Positions 14,381 through 22,545 of a stretch of DNA of 35,851 nt are shown piece after piece. The notes beneath the pieces are model-generated. The model did not search any database. It was not told the DNA's origin and saw only the letters and a list, made by a program, of their open reading frames with translations. Origin of the DNA: a virus. The DNA lies in IMG/VR virus record IMGVR_UViG_3300046005_001359, positions 1 to 35,851 of that record; one strand, written 5' to 3'. Both the position numbers and the translations under genes were made by a program. How positions within the stretch are numbered: position 1 is the stretch's first letter; each line of letters opens with the position of its first letter.

Positions 14381-15813
14381 GTGATATTACCGCAGGCATG
14401 GGCGCAGCCGCATACGACGCCACCACCGATTCGCCAACACGGCGCAGCTTCATAGCGTTCCCGACGAACAGCCGCAGGGAGCTAACGCCGTGGACTCGGC
14501 GCGAAGTGATCAAAAAGCACCGCGCACTCGAAGCTAACTGCGCATTCTTAACCCGCATCAAAAGCAAATTCGCCCGGCAGGCCATCGGCACCGGCATCCA
14601 TTTTCGATTCGAGACGGAAGATCAGGCGTTTAACGACGCAGCCCGCCGCGATGTCGAAACGTGGTGGAACAACAAAGACGCCTACAGCATCGACGGCAGT
14701 GTTGACGGCTGGGAATCGAAGCGCCTCGCCGCCGAAACGATCATCTTGGACGGCGAATACAACGCCGTCATGGTCAAAGGAGAGTCGGGATGGCCGATGA
14801 TTCAGCCTCTCGACGTGTTCGAGATCGAAACGCCACCGCTCGGCAAGGGTGATTCACCCGCGATGTGGGACGATGGCGTGAAAGTGAACGAGTTCGAGCG
14901 CCCGCTGGCCTATTCGGTCCGATCCCTGCCCAAAACGGGCAACGAAGCCTTCCGACTCATCGCCAAACAGGACGTTATTCACCTCTTCAAACGCCGCCGC
15001 GCCCGTGGACATCGTGGGATGCCTTGGGGTTACTCTGGCTTGAATCAGGGCATCGACGCCCTCGACCTCAACGCGCTCGTCACCGGCACCGCGAAGCTGC
15101 ATTCGGCCCTTGCCGTCGCTGTGAAAGGCACTGGCAAGCGTGGGAAGAAGGGCGCGTTTAACAAGATCGAGACCGGCAATGCCACCGATCCAACGAACAC
15201 ACAGCCTCTCGAAAAGGTATTCGGTTCAATGGTGAACTACCTCGGCGAGCATGGAGAATTGCAGCTTTTGACGAGTAATCACCCAGGGCAGAACGTGCTG
15301 GAGTTCATTAAACTGCTTTTCCAGCAAATGTGCCTTGGCTATGACCTGCCTTTTTCCGTCATGTGGTCAATGACTGAAGGCGGAGGCACTTCCGTTCGTT
15401 ACGACGCTGAAGATGCGCAGTCTGCCTTTGATCAGCTTGGCGACCTCGTGACGTGGCAATTTGTCCGCCGTGAGATCATCTGGAAGGTGGCGACATCCAT
15501 CAAATCAGGCCGCATCGCGCAACCAAAAGACCCGTTTTGGTTTGATAAGATCCTTTTCCGTGGCCCTCGCAAGATCACCGTGGACGTGGGCAGGATGGCG
15601 AACGCCTTCAAGACGCTCACGCGCAACTGCGGCATGTCCATTCCTCGCTTTCTCGAAGAGCAGGGACTCGACGCCGATGCCGAGATGTCCGATCAAATCC
15701 GATTCCTCGCCCGCACCAAAGCGAAGTGCGAAGCCGAAGGCGTTGACTTCAATATGCTCTATGAGCCTACGCCCGGCGTGATCAACCAACTCAATATGCA
15801 GTCCCAGGAATGA
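14377..15813 (+). CDS. Portal protein (lambda gpB-type)
   Basis: A 478-residue protein. The N-terminal RREVIKKHRALEANCAFLTR and the later GWESKRLAAETIILDGEYNA are typical of the lambda portal family. It forms the dodecameric ring at one vertex through which DNA enters and leaves. Overlaps: ATGA with the 99-residue gene before and with the S49 protease after, the same order as lambda B-C. No truncation is seen. Confidence 0.92.
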   Translation: MSDITAGMGAAAYDATTDSPTRRSFIAFPTNSRRELTPWTRREVIKKHRALEANCAFLTRIKSKFARQAIGTGIHFRFETEDQAFNDAARRDVETWWNNKDAYSIDGSVDGWESKRLAAETIILDGEYNAVMVKGESGWPMIQPLDVFEIETPPLGKGDSPAMWDDGVKVNEFERPLAYSVRSLPKTGNEAFRLIAKQDVIHLFKRRRARGHRGMPWGYSGLNQGIDALDLNALVTGTAKLHSALAVAVKGTGKRGKKGAFNKIETGNATDPTNTQPLEKVFGSMVNYLGEHGELQLLTSNHPGQNVLEFIKLLFQQMCLGYDLPFSVMWSMTEGGGTSVRYDAEDAQSAFDQLGDLVTWQFVRREIIWKVATSIKSGRIAQPKDPFWFDKILFRGPRKITVDVGRMANAFKTLTRNCGMSIPRFLEEQGLDADAEMSDQIRFLARTKAKCEAEGVDFNMLYEPTPGVINQLNMQSQE

Positions 15814-16679
15814 AAACTTACCCTCACCTTTTCTCGAAGCTCTTTTGTTCGGCGCTGATGCTCCGTCCGATTGAGCGAAACGCCTTCGAGCAGCACCTTT
15901 TGCAGCACATGGGACTGACTGGCGCTCCCGGCCCGATGATTATCGGCGGTCAAGCCATCGGACATCCTGAACCAAAGGCGATGGATGAACGCGAGGCCAC
16001 CTACCGGCGTGGGCGCGTCTTCGAGAAGTTCGGAGACGTGGCAGTTATTCACATCGACGGAGTGATCGACAAGCGCGTTTCGATGTTTGACCTCGACTGC
16101 TACGGCGGCGTTGACCTTGCCGACGTTGATGCCGCGCTTTCCCGCGTGGCAGGTGACGCCAGCATCTCCAAAGTCGTGCTCGACATCAATTCACCCGGCG
16201 GCTCCGTTGTGGGTGTTCACGAAACCTTCACCCGCGTTCGTGAACTTGCCGAAACCAAGGAAATTCACGCCTACGTCAACTGTCTTTGCTGCTCTGCGGG
16301 CTATTACATCGCCTCCGCCGCTGACGTGATCGCCGCCGCTCCATCGGCCATCGTTGGCAGCATCGGCGTCTATATCGCCATGCTGGACGCCTCGAAATGG
16401 GCAGAGATCGAAGGACTTTCGATGCAAATGATCAAGGCTGGCAAGTGGAAGGACACAGGCTCTCCGTGGCGTCCGCTCACTGACGAAGAAAAAGCCAAGC
16501 TCCAAGCCTCCGTTGATTCGATGCACGCTCAATTCCGCGCCGCCGTCCGCACCAACCGCGACGTTGAGGATGACGCGATGGAAGGCCAATGGATGCCAGC
16601 CGAGGAAGCCGAAAAGCTCGGACTCGTTGACAGCCTAACCATTGAGACCCTCGACGAATACGTTTCGCGCCTGCTCTAA
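15810..16679 (+). CDS. S49-family prohead protease (gpC-like)
   Basis: A 289-residue serine peptidase of the SppA/gpC type. The core runs from VAVIHIDGVID (78-88) through DINSPGGSV (125-133), the nucleophile S162 in CCSAGYY, GSIGVY (183-188) and the Lys region GKWKDTGSPWRPLT (211-224; K212 or K214). In lambda-type phages it matures the prohead by cleaving scaffold and portal. The N-terminal ~65 residues are an extra domain with no motif. It overlaps the portal by four nucleotides and is followed by the scaffold gene. Confidence 0.9.
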   Translation: MKTYPHLFSKLFCSALMLRPIERNAFEQHLLQHMGLTGAPGPMIIGGQAIGHPEPKAMDEREATYRRGRVFEKFGDVAVIHIDGVIDKRVSMFDLDCYGGVDLADVDAALSRVAGDASISKVVLDINSPGGSVVGVHETFTRVRELAETKEIHAYVNCLCCSAGYYIASAADVIAAAPSAIVGSIGVYIAMLDASKWAEIEGLSMQMIKAGKWKDTGSPWRPLTDEEKAKLQASVDSMHAQFRAAVRTNRDVEDDAMEGQWMPAEEAEKLGLVDSLTIETLDEYVSRLL

Positions 16680-16708
16680 TTTTGACACCATCGAAACAAA
16701 TTAATCCT

Positions 16709-17098
16709 ATGTTCACGTCCACTAAAATTGCAGACCTTCAGACCAAAGTCGGGAATCTTGAGTCCCAGCTTGCCGAGTCTGCCGACGCTCTCGCCTCTCT
16801 CCGCGCTGATTTTGAGGCAACCTCTGCCAATCTCGCCACCGCTGAAGCTCAAGTAACGGCACACGCTGCCACGATTGCCAGCCTTGAAGCTGCATCCGTG
16901 CAGGCCGCCGCTGACTTTGAAGCTGCGGTGAATACTGAAGTTACCGCCCGCCTCGCTGGAGCTGGTGCAGATCCCGTTGCCCGTGATCCTCAAGCCCGCA
17001 CCGGCGAGCCAAAGGAACTTACCCGCGCCGAGTTCCGCAAACTCAAGGCTGGCGAAAAGCGCGAGTTCTGCGCTGCTGGCGGAAAAGTCACCGACTAA
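16709..17098 (+). CDS. Putative scaffolding protein (coiled coil)
   Basis: 129 residues from the ATG at 16709; the TTG at 16682 lies in the TTGACA motif and is not preferred. Residues 5-75 form a long coiled coil (IADLQTKVGNLESQLAESAD, then Ala-rich heptads), and the basic C-terminus LTRAEFRKLKAGEKREF could bind the coat. Position between prohead protease and coat matches lambda Nu3-type scaffolds. The function is inferred from coiled-coil character and order. Confidence 0.65.
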   Translation: MFTSTKIADLQTKVGNLESQLAESADALASLRADFEATSANLATAEAQVTAHAATIASLEAASVQAAADFEAAVNTEVTARLAGAGADPVARDPQARTGEPKELTRAEFRKLKAGEKREFCAAGGKVTD

Positions 17099-17134
17099 CC
17101 AATCACTCCCAACACTCTCACCTAGAAAACCAAT

Positions 17135-18268
17135 ATGGCTAATACCCTCTCAAATCTCATTCCTGACGTTTATGCCGCGCTTGACGTGGTTTCTCGCGAA
17201 CTCGTCGGCTGCATTCCCGGCGTCTCCCGCGACCCGAAGGCAGACCGACTTGCCACGAATCAAACCCTGCGCGTTCCGCAGACTCCGGTCAATACAACCG
17301 CGACGTTCACGCCTGCTATGGCTGTGCCTTCCGCGATTGATCAGACCATTGCCAACGCCACCGTCACGCTCAGCAAAAACAAGTATGCCGGGTTCTCTTG
17401 GACTGGCGAAGAAGTCGGCAGCATGGACGCAGGTCCTGGCTTCCTGACCATCAAGCAAGGCCAGATCGCTCAGGCTTTCCGCGTTCTCGTCAATGAGATG
17501 GAGAACGACCTTTGCGACGCCATCGCCGCTGGCGCATCCCGTGCTTACGGCACCGCAGGCACAACTCCCTTCGCCTCCACCCTTGGCGACTCTGCCCAGG
17601 TGCGCAAGATTCTCGATGACAACGGCGCTCCAAGTTCAGGCCGCTCGCTCGTGATCAATACCGCCGCTGGCGCTGCTCTCCGCACTCTCGGCCAACTCAC
17701 GAAAGCCAACGAAGCCGGAAACAGCATGACTCTCCGCGATGGCGAACTGCTCAACCTGCACGGGTTCAGCGTTCGTGAGTCCGCTCAGATCAACGGCGCA
17801 ACCGCTGGCACTGGCGCGAGCTACCTCATTAACGAGGCTGGCGGTTATGCCGTGGGCTCTACCGCCCTGACGCTCGACACCGGCACCGGAACCATTCTGG
17901 CTGGCGACATCATCACCATCGGCAATCACAAATATGTCGTGGCCTCCGCTCTCGCCGCCAACGTCGTGACCATCGCCGCTCCCGGCCTTGTCGCTGCCGT
18001 GGCAAACAATGACGCCGTGACGGTGAACGCAACCAGCGCCCGCAACCTCGCCTTCACCAGCGACTCCACGGTTCTCTGCACTCGCCTGCCAATGTTCCCG
18101 ACTGAAGGCGACCTCGCCATCGACAACGAAGTGATCACCGATCCTCGCACTGGTATCAGCTTCGACCTTCGTGTTTATCCCGGCGACGGCATGGTGCTCT
18201 ATCGCATTCATGCTCTCTGGGGCTTCAGTGTCCTCAAGAAAGCTCACGCTGCGATTCTTCTCGGCTAA
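17135..18268 (+). CDS. Major capsid protein (P22 gp5-like)
   Basis: A 377-residue coat protein. The opening IPDVYAALDVVSRELVG and the block KYAGFSWTGEEVGSM, followed by VLVNEMENDLCDAIAAGA, fit the P22 gp5 coat family (HK97 fold). An inserted Gly/Ala/Thr-rich stretch around residues 225-300 (GSTALTLDTGTGTILAGD) may be an added surface domain. It follows the scaffold by 36 nt and is closed by a strong terminator, consistent with high, separately controlled expression. Confidence 0.88.
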   Translation: MANTLSNLIPDVYAALDVVSRELVGCIPGVSRDPKADRLATNQTLRVPQTPVNTTATFTPAMAVPSAIDQTIANATVTLSKNKYAGFSWTGEEVGSMDAGPGFLTIKQGQIAQAFRVLVNEMENDLCDAIAAGASRAYGTAGTTPFASTLGDSAQVRKILDDNGAPSSGRSLVINTAAGAALRTLGQLTKANEAGNSMTLRDGELLNLHGFSVRESAQINGATAGTGASYLINEAGGYAVGSTALTLDTGTGTILAGDIITIGNHKYVVASALAANVVTIAAPGLVAAVANNDAVTVNATSARNLAFTSDSTVLCTRLPMFPTEGDLAIDNEVITDPRTGISFDLRVYPGDGMVLYRIHALWGFSVLKKAHAAILLG

Positions 18269-18307
18269 TTCATTTCTGGATGTGGTGTCCAGTTTGTTGC
18301 ATGGGAC

Positions 18308-18336
18308 AGCGGCCTCGAAAGGGGCCGCTCTTTTTT
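18308..18336 (+). terminator. Rho-independent terminator after coat gene
   Basis: AGCGGCCTC-GAAA-GGGGCCGCT followed by CTTTTTT: a 9-bp stem with two G-U/G-C closing pairs and a GAAA loop. It lies 40 nt after the coat stop and likely limits read-through into the neck genes. Confidence 0.85.
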
Positions 18337-18360
18337 GTGGCGTGACACTTCGCGCAAAGC

Positions 18361-18684
18361 ATGAGTGATTTTTCAGACTTTGCGGATTTCGGCATGAACG
18401 AGGCCGAAGATGTATTCGGGCTAACGACGTGGACGATGGACGGAAAGAGTTACTCCGGCGTCTTGAACGAATACGAAGGCGAGCAGGAGATCGAGATGGA
18501 TGGACTACTCGCCAGCTACAACGCCACGTTGGTCTGCTCCAAGGCTCAATTCAGGATGCTCGCCAAACCGCTTCAGAGCACGTTCCGAAATAAGACAATC
18601 ATCATCGACGCCGTGAGCTATAAGACCGCCCGCGTTTCTGTGGATAGTAGCTCTGTAACCCTTGGACTGAAGATCGCACGATGA
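18361..18684 (+). CDS. Head-tail connector/head completion protein
   Basis: A 107-residue protein right after the coat gene. Beta-rich (KSYSGVLNEYEGEQEIEMDG, then NKTIIIDAVSYKTARVSV) like the FII/gp16-type head completion proteins that close the portal and dock the tail. The family is not certain. It overlaps the next gene by four nucleotides. Confidence 0.55.
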   Translation: MSDFSDFADFGMNEAEDVFGLTTWTMDGKSYSGVLNEYEGEQEIEMDGLLASYNATLVCSKAQFRMLAKPLQSTFRNKTIIIDAVSYKTARVSVDSSSVTLGLKIAR

Positions 18685-19490
18685 TCATGGGAAAGATCAG
18701 GACGGAGCGTTTGCAGCGCATCATCCGCGAGTTTCCGCGTGAGACTGAGGCGGAGATGGATGCGTTCCTGACCAATAACGTCCGCGTTCTGATTTCCTCG
18801 TCTGGCAAGGTTCCCGGCCTTGTGCAAGTCACGCCACCGTTTCACAAAGGCGTTGAAGGAAAGGCCGCTCAAACGCACGGGCAGGCCAAGATTAAAGGCG
18901 ACATCAAACGAGTTTTTGCATCGGCAAGCTACGCATTCAAGATGATCGCGGCTAAGTCACCGATCATGGCGGAGGTTTTCTGGCGTCACTTGAAGCGCCG
19001 CGAGTTCGTCAAAGCTCAAGCCGTGCTCAGCAAATATAGCTCAAACGTGAGGCTCAGAGGTGCCGCTGTGGTATCAGCGCCAGACGTGACCTTGCACGAA
19101 AAAGCGCGAGGCAAAAACACGGGCGCAGTTCCCAAAAGTCGCCACGTCGCGCAGGTCATCGCCAACGAAGGAAAGCTCAATTCCTACATTCGCAAAAAGC
19201 AAAGCCGAGTCGGCTATCTTGCATCAAGCATTCCGGTAGCCGTTGGCGGTCAATTCGGAAACCTGCGAGGCATCCCGGCATGGGTAATGAAGCAAAAGTC
19301 ACGTCTAGGCTATGTGAAGCGGCGGAAAAGCGGGCAGAAAAAGAGCGTTACTTTGGGTATCAACTCCGGCGCGTATGGCGTTCAACGGCGCTTTGATTAT
19401 GTGCTCAGCTATCGGCTAAGCGCAATGGAGCGTGAACTTCCATACATCGCATCTAGGCTCGAAAAGAAACTCCGCGCCCGCCTTTCCTAA
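18681..19490 (+). CDS. Neck/minor tail protein (gpZ or HK97 gp10-like)
   Basis: A 269-residue basic protein. The opening RIIREFPRETEAEMDAFLTN and the C-terminal VQRRFDYVLSYRLSAMEREL recall tail-completion proteins of the gpZ/HK97-gp10 group; the middle is Lys/Arg-rich (KQKSRLGYVKRRKSGQKK). By order (connector, then this, then tail terminator) it belongs to the head-tail interface. The family assignment is moderate. Confidence 0.6.
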   Translation: MIMGKIRTERLQRIIREFPRETEAEMDAFLTNNVRVLISSSGKVPGLVQVTPPFHKGVEGKAAQTHGQAKIKGDIKRVFASASYAFKMIAAKSPIMAEVFWRHLKRREFVKAQAVLSKYSSNVRLRGAAVVSAPDVTLHEKARGKNTGAVPKSRHVAQVIANEGKLNSYIRKKQSRVGYLASSIPVAVGGQFGNLRGIPAWVMKQKSRLGYVKRRKSGQKKSVTLGINSGAYGVQRRFDYVLSYRLSAMERELPYIASRLEKKLRARLS

Positions 19491-19509
19491 CTGACAAGCT
19501 CTCCGAAAT

Positions 19510-19980
19510 ATGACGAACACCGAAACACTCATCCCGCAGCTTTTGTCCGACTACGCCACCACACGGCGAACGGACTTATCCTTGCCTGATTCGACGGCGC
19601 TTCCTTTCGTCGTTGCGCCTTACATCGGCGAGCAGCTATTCCCTCGAATCGTGTTCGTGACGACCTCTGTCGAATCGAAGCACCCGAAGCGCATGAGCCT
19701 GACGATTTCCGTGGAGCTTCAGACCGCTGGCGAAGATCAGGCCACGGCAGAGGAGAACACCTGGACGGCTGGCATTCGCTATATCCTCGCCGATGCGGCA
19801 GCTTTTGAGGCGTGGCTACAGGCTCAGACTACCGCCGTCCGCACTGGTTTTTGGATCACGAAGTATCGCATCGCGCCCGAAGTCGCCAGCATGGGCATCG
19901 AAGGAGACAGGCGCGGACGCAAGACGGAAGTGATCGTGAATGTTCGAACCGATGAACTCGCGCCCGAAGCACTCGCTTAA
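19510..19980 (+). CDS. Tail terminator protein (gpU-like)
   Basis: A 156-residue alpha/beta protein with central beta-strands FPRIVFVTTSVESK and RMSLTISVELQTA, then a long helix. This fold and its position after the neck genes match tail-terminator proteins, which cap the growing tail tube. CTGACA at 19491 lies 13 nt before the start. No catalytic motif. Confidence 0.6.
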   Translation: MTNTETLIPQLLSDYATTRRTDLSLPDSTALPFVVAPYIGEQLFPRIVFVTTSVESKHPKRMSLTISVELQTAGEDQATAEENTWTAGIRYILADAAAFEAWLQAQTTAVRTGFWITKYRIAPEVASMGIEGDRRGRKTEVIVNVRTDELAPEALA

Positions 19981-20004
19981 ATTTGACACACCTCCCGAAA
20001 CGAT

Positions 20005-20493
20005 ATGAAGCGATTCCTCCTCTCCCTCTTTCTCGCCGTCTCCGCGCTCTCCCAAGCTGCCGACATCTCAATCACCGCCGCCAACGTGGTTCCAAGCTCG
20101 AGCGCCGTTATTCGTTACGCAACGGCAGGCGCAACCGTGACCGCTGGACAGCTTGTTTACCTCGACACCGCTGATACTGACGCTCAGGGCATCGGCAAGG
20201 CCAAGCTCTCCGACGCCAATGGAGCCGCAGCCCTCCGCGTTATCGACGGAATCGCGGTCAACTCGGCATCCGCCGGGCAGGTGATCGCCTACGTCGTTTA
20301 TGATCCCGCTCTCGTCATCGCTGCCTCCGGTTTGACGGCGAACCAGATTCTCATTTCGTCCGCTACCGCTGGCGGCATTGCTCCAAGTGCCGACCTGACT
20401 ACGGGCTGGTATTTGACCGTCATTGGCGTCGTGAAGTCTGGAACGACCATCTTTTTCAGAGCACCCGGCCACGTCTCCGGCGCGGCTTCCTAA
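20005..20493 (+). CDS. DUF2190-like decoration/structural protein with signal peptide
   Basis: A 162-residue protein. Residues 1-18 (MKRFLLSLFLAVSALSQA) are a clear Sec signal peptide with a likely cut after A18. The mature part VTAGQLVYLDTADTD and the following Ala/Gly/Ser-rich strands resemble DUF2190-type capsid decoration proteins. In siphoviruses a structural protein at this place normally stays in the cytoplasm, so the signal is odd. TTGACA at 19983 lies 16 nt before the ATG. It may be a virion decoration protein of unusual route, or an exported protein of other function. Confidence 0.6.
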   Translation: MKRFLLSLFLAVSALSQAADISITAANVVPSSSAVIRYATAGATVTAGQLVYLDTADTDAQGIGKAKLSDANGAAALRVIDGIAVNSASAGQVIAYVVYDPALVIAASGLTANQILISSATAGGIAPSADLTTGWYLTVIGVVKSGTTIFFRAPGHVSGAAS

Positions 20494-20524
20494 TCACCCT
20501 TTCAACCTCTGACTTCCTACCACT

Positions 20525-20920
20525 ATGGCAGCACCCGCAGCAGTTCACATCCACGGATCAGCCGACTCGCTGAACGATCTCCAAGACGAGGAGAATCTCG
20601 ACGTTGAGGAGTTCAAGGCGAAGACCTCGCGTGAGACTCGTGACCGTAAAAACCGTCACGGCAACATTCGCCGCCGCGAGTATTTCAACCCGATGGTTTC
20701 CATCAGCCTGACCGCGTTCATCATCACGCAGGCTGGCTTGGCAGATCAGCATCCCGGCACTCGCGTCACTGCTTTGGTCAACTTCGCGGCCTCCCGTCGC
20801 GGTATGGACCCCGCAGTCGGCACGATGATGCTGGACGACACTGAAGAAACCTTGAGCCTTGAAGAAGACCTCAAGACGAGCATGAACATCACGCACGCTC
20901 CGTTCGTCATCACCGCGTAA
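20525..20920 (+). CDS. Putative tail protein
   Basis: A 131-residue protein in the position where a tail tube gene is expected. The N-terminal half is highly charged (DEENLDVEEFKAKTSRETRD); the middle has beta strands (FNPMVSISLTAFIIT). No clear tube-family motif is visible, and no other gene in the window is an obvious tail tube, so this and the gene at 20005 are the candidates. Function inferred from position. Confidence 0.45.
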   Translation: MAAPAAVHIHGSADSLNDLQDEENLDVEEFKAKTSRETRDRKNRHGNIRRREYFNPMVSISLTAFIITQAGLADQHPGTRVTALVNFAASRRGMDPAVGTMMLDDTEETLSLEEDLKTSMNITHAPFVITA

Positions 20921-20940
20921 CCCGCTTCTCCAGCCCCAGC

Positions 20941-21744
20941 ATGAAGATCAATCGAGCCGCTCCGGCTTATACGCGAACCACAAACGTAGAACTCGGAGCG
21001 GCTCTTTCCGTTTTGGGCATTGAGATCAAATTGGATCACTCCGTTGATAAGCTCTCAGGGCAGGCGTGGAAGACGCTGCTCATCGGCCTTGATTCCGTGC
21101 CTTTCGAGGCCATTGGAGCAACGAACGCGGACGGCGAAGCGCCGATGCCGTCGCACAACACGCAGCTAGTCTTGGGGCTGCTCAAAAAAGGAATGCTCCA
21201 AGAAAAAGACCCGACGCACCCGGCGCTAGATGTCCTGCGTGCGTGCAAAGCTGCCGACGCTCTACGGCTTTGGTGCAAAGGCACAGAGCACGTTCTGACC
21301 AAGGTCAAAGGCGTGGAGAGATGGGCGCTAGTGCCCGGCCAGATTCCGCCGTCGCTCAAGTCTGGCACAGCTCTTTTCGGCACGCGGGATTTGAAGCTCG
21401 CGGCCTGCCTTTGTGTGCTCGGCTTTCCCATCGCGAGGCTTGAAGGCAACGCGCCCGACACGCTATTTTGTTTCCAAGGCCAAAGCCTCACAATGCCGCC
21501 CGCAGTCGCATCCGATCTTGCGCAGGCAGTCCGCACGCAGAGGTTGCAGGCCGAGTCTCCTGAACACCCGTTACTCTGGATGATGCAAGGGCTTCTCAAT
21601 CGTGACGCCATCGGCGAGATGATGCGCTCGCGGGCACCTCTTGTGCTCATCCGCGCCCCCGGCACCGGCAGAGCTTCCCTTGTCAGCGCCAAGGCCAAAG
21701 GACGAACAATGGACAGAGTTAAACGACACCTCAGAATCCCATGA
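20941..21744 (+). CDS. Structural protein with internal duplication
   Basis: A 267-residue protein containing two related halves. TNVELGAALSVLGIEI (14-29) aligns with TRDLKLAACLCVLGFPI (148-164), and QEKDPTHPALDVL (87-99) aligns with QAESPEHPLLWMM (203-215), with DA-(L/I) following in both. This suggests tandem duplication of an ~80-95-residue unit. No family recognised. It lies just before the tail chaperone gene and overlaps it by four nucleotides, so it is probably a tail component or tail assembly protein. Confidence 0.5.
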   Translation: MKINRAAPAYTRTTNVELGAALSVLGIEIKLDHSVDKLSGQAWKTLLIGLDSVPFEAIGATNADGEAPMPSHNTQLVLGLLKKGMLQEKDPTHPALDVLRACKAADALRLWCKGTEHVLTKVKGVERWALVPGQIPPSLKSGTALFGTRDLKLAACLCVLGFPIARLEGNAPDTLFCFQGQSLTMPPAVASDLAQAVRTQRLQAESPEHPLLWMMQGLLNRDAIGEMMRSRAPLVLIRAPGTGRASLVSAKAKGRTMDRVKRHLRIP

Positions 21745-22310
21745 CACCCAAAGAACACGAAGAAGACTTCACCCTTCCCGAGTCGGAATCCTCCGCCATC
21801 GCCGCGCCCATTATGGTCATTGACGGCGTTACCAACGACGAAAGCACCAAGCCGGAGGAAGTGCAGAACGCCTTTGGAGCCGCCCCTTTTTTCTGGAAGG
21901 ACAAGGAGTTGGCACCGTTCGCCATTGATCGAGAGGGCGACTGGCTACGTCATCGCGAGATGCTCGAAGATGCGCCCCTTGATGAAGTGATTCGCAAGCC
22001 GTTTGCAATGGTTCCCGACGCTCTCCGCCTGCTTTGGTTCCTCTCGCATGAGCCGAACGATTGGCTTGGAATCCCCGGCATGAAGGAAGTGGAAACGGAA
22101 GACGGCGGCACTCGCTGGATTCGTCTCACCGGCAAAGATCGCGCCATTGAACTCGAAACCCGAATCAGGGCATGGGCGAATGAGAACGTGACGCACTCAG
22201 AGGCAACGATGGCTGTGGGCATGTTCTACGACATCTATAACCGCGCTCAAACTACCCGCGCCATTGCCAAACCCAGCGAACGCCACGACGCGCAGAAATC
22301 AAAAAACTAG
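21741..22310 (+). CDS. Tail assembly chaperone, short form (gpG-like)
   Basis: A 189-residue protein directly upstream of the tape measure gene, the conserved place of lambda G. Acidic N-terminus, then a helical part (LRLLWFLSHEPNDWLGIPG, IELETRIRAWANENVTH). It ends in a -1 frameshift site: the last two sense codons plus one base make A-AAA-AAC, followed at once by TAG. A fraction of ribosomes would read on in the -1 frame to give the long form. In lambda, G and GT wrap the tape measure during tail assembly. Confidence 0.75.
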   Translation: MTPKEHEEDFTLPESESSAIAAPIMVIDGVTNDESTKPEEVQNAFGAAPFFWKDKELAPFAIDREGDWLRHREMLEDAPLDEVIRKPFAMVPDALRLLWFLSHEPNDWLGIPGMKEVETEDGGTRWIRLTGKDRAIELETRIRAWANENVTHSEATMAVGMFYDIYNRAQTTRAIAKPSERHDAQKSKN

Positions 22311-22369
22311 CCCGCCCGGCGACGAGTGCCGCTTACATCTCACTTGTCAGCCGGGCATGTCCCGCACTT
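22301..22369 (+). promoter_or_regulatory. Programmed -1 ribosomal frameshift signal
   Basis: Slippery heptamer A-AAA-AAC at 22301-22307 in the correct phase, stop TAG 22308-22310, a 6-nt spacer, then a perfect GC-rich stem GCCCGGC (22314-22320) / GCCGGGC (22350-22356). The loop segment GAGTGC (22324-22329) can also pair with GCACTT (22364-22369), so a pseudoknot is possible. Confidence 0.75.
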
Positions 22370-22528
22370 AATGAACACTTCATCCGCTACCATCTGCCGC
22401 AAGAGCGAGGCTGGAGCTACATCCACCAGTTACTTCTCGAAGGCGGCGCGGAGATGCGCTGGCCTAAAAGTGAAGACAACGCCGAGGGCCGATGGTGGAA
22501 GCGCGTCCTCAAGTCGTTTGGCCTTTGA
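22307..22528 (+). CDS. Tail assembly chaperone extension (T part of gpGT-like fusion)
   Basis: A clean -1 frame reading of 73 codons from the slip site (CTA 22307) to TGA 22526-22528, with no start codon of its own near the front. The residues are protein-like: ARPATSAAYISLVSRACPAL, then HLPQERGWSYIHQLLLEGG and RWWKRVLKSFGL. It fills the gap between gpG-like and tape measure exactly as lambda T does. The fusion would be about 262 residues. An independent start at one of the internal Met codons is unlikely. Confidence 0.72.
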   Translation, partial: LARPATSAAYISLVSRACPALNEHFIRYHLPQERGWSYIHQLLLEGGAEMRWPKSEDNAEGRWWKRVLKSFGL

Positions 22529-22545
22529 CAGTCTAACCTGATTAC

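Noticed and set aside
17636-18247. 203-codon minus-strand frame
   Set aside because: Antisense to the coat gene, Gly/His/Glu-rich shadow without motifs.
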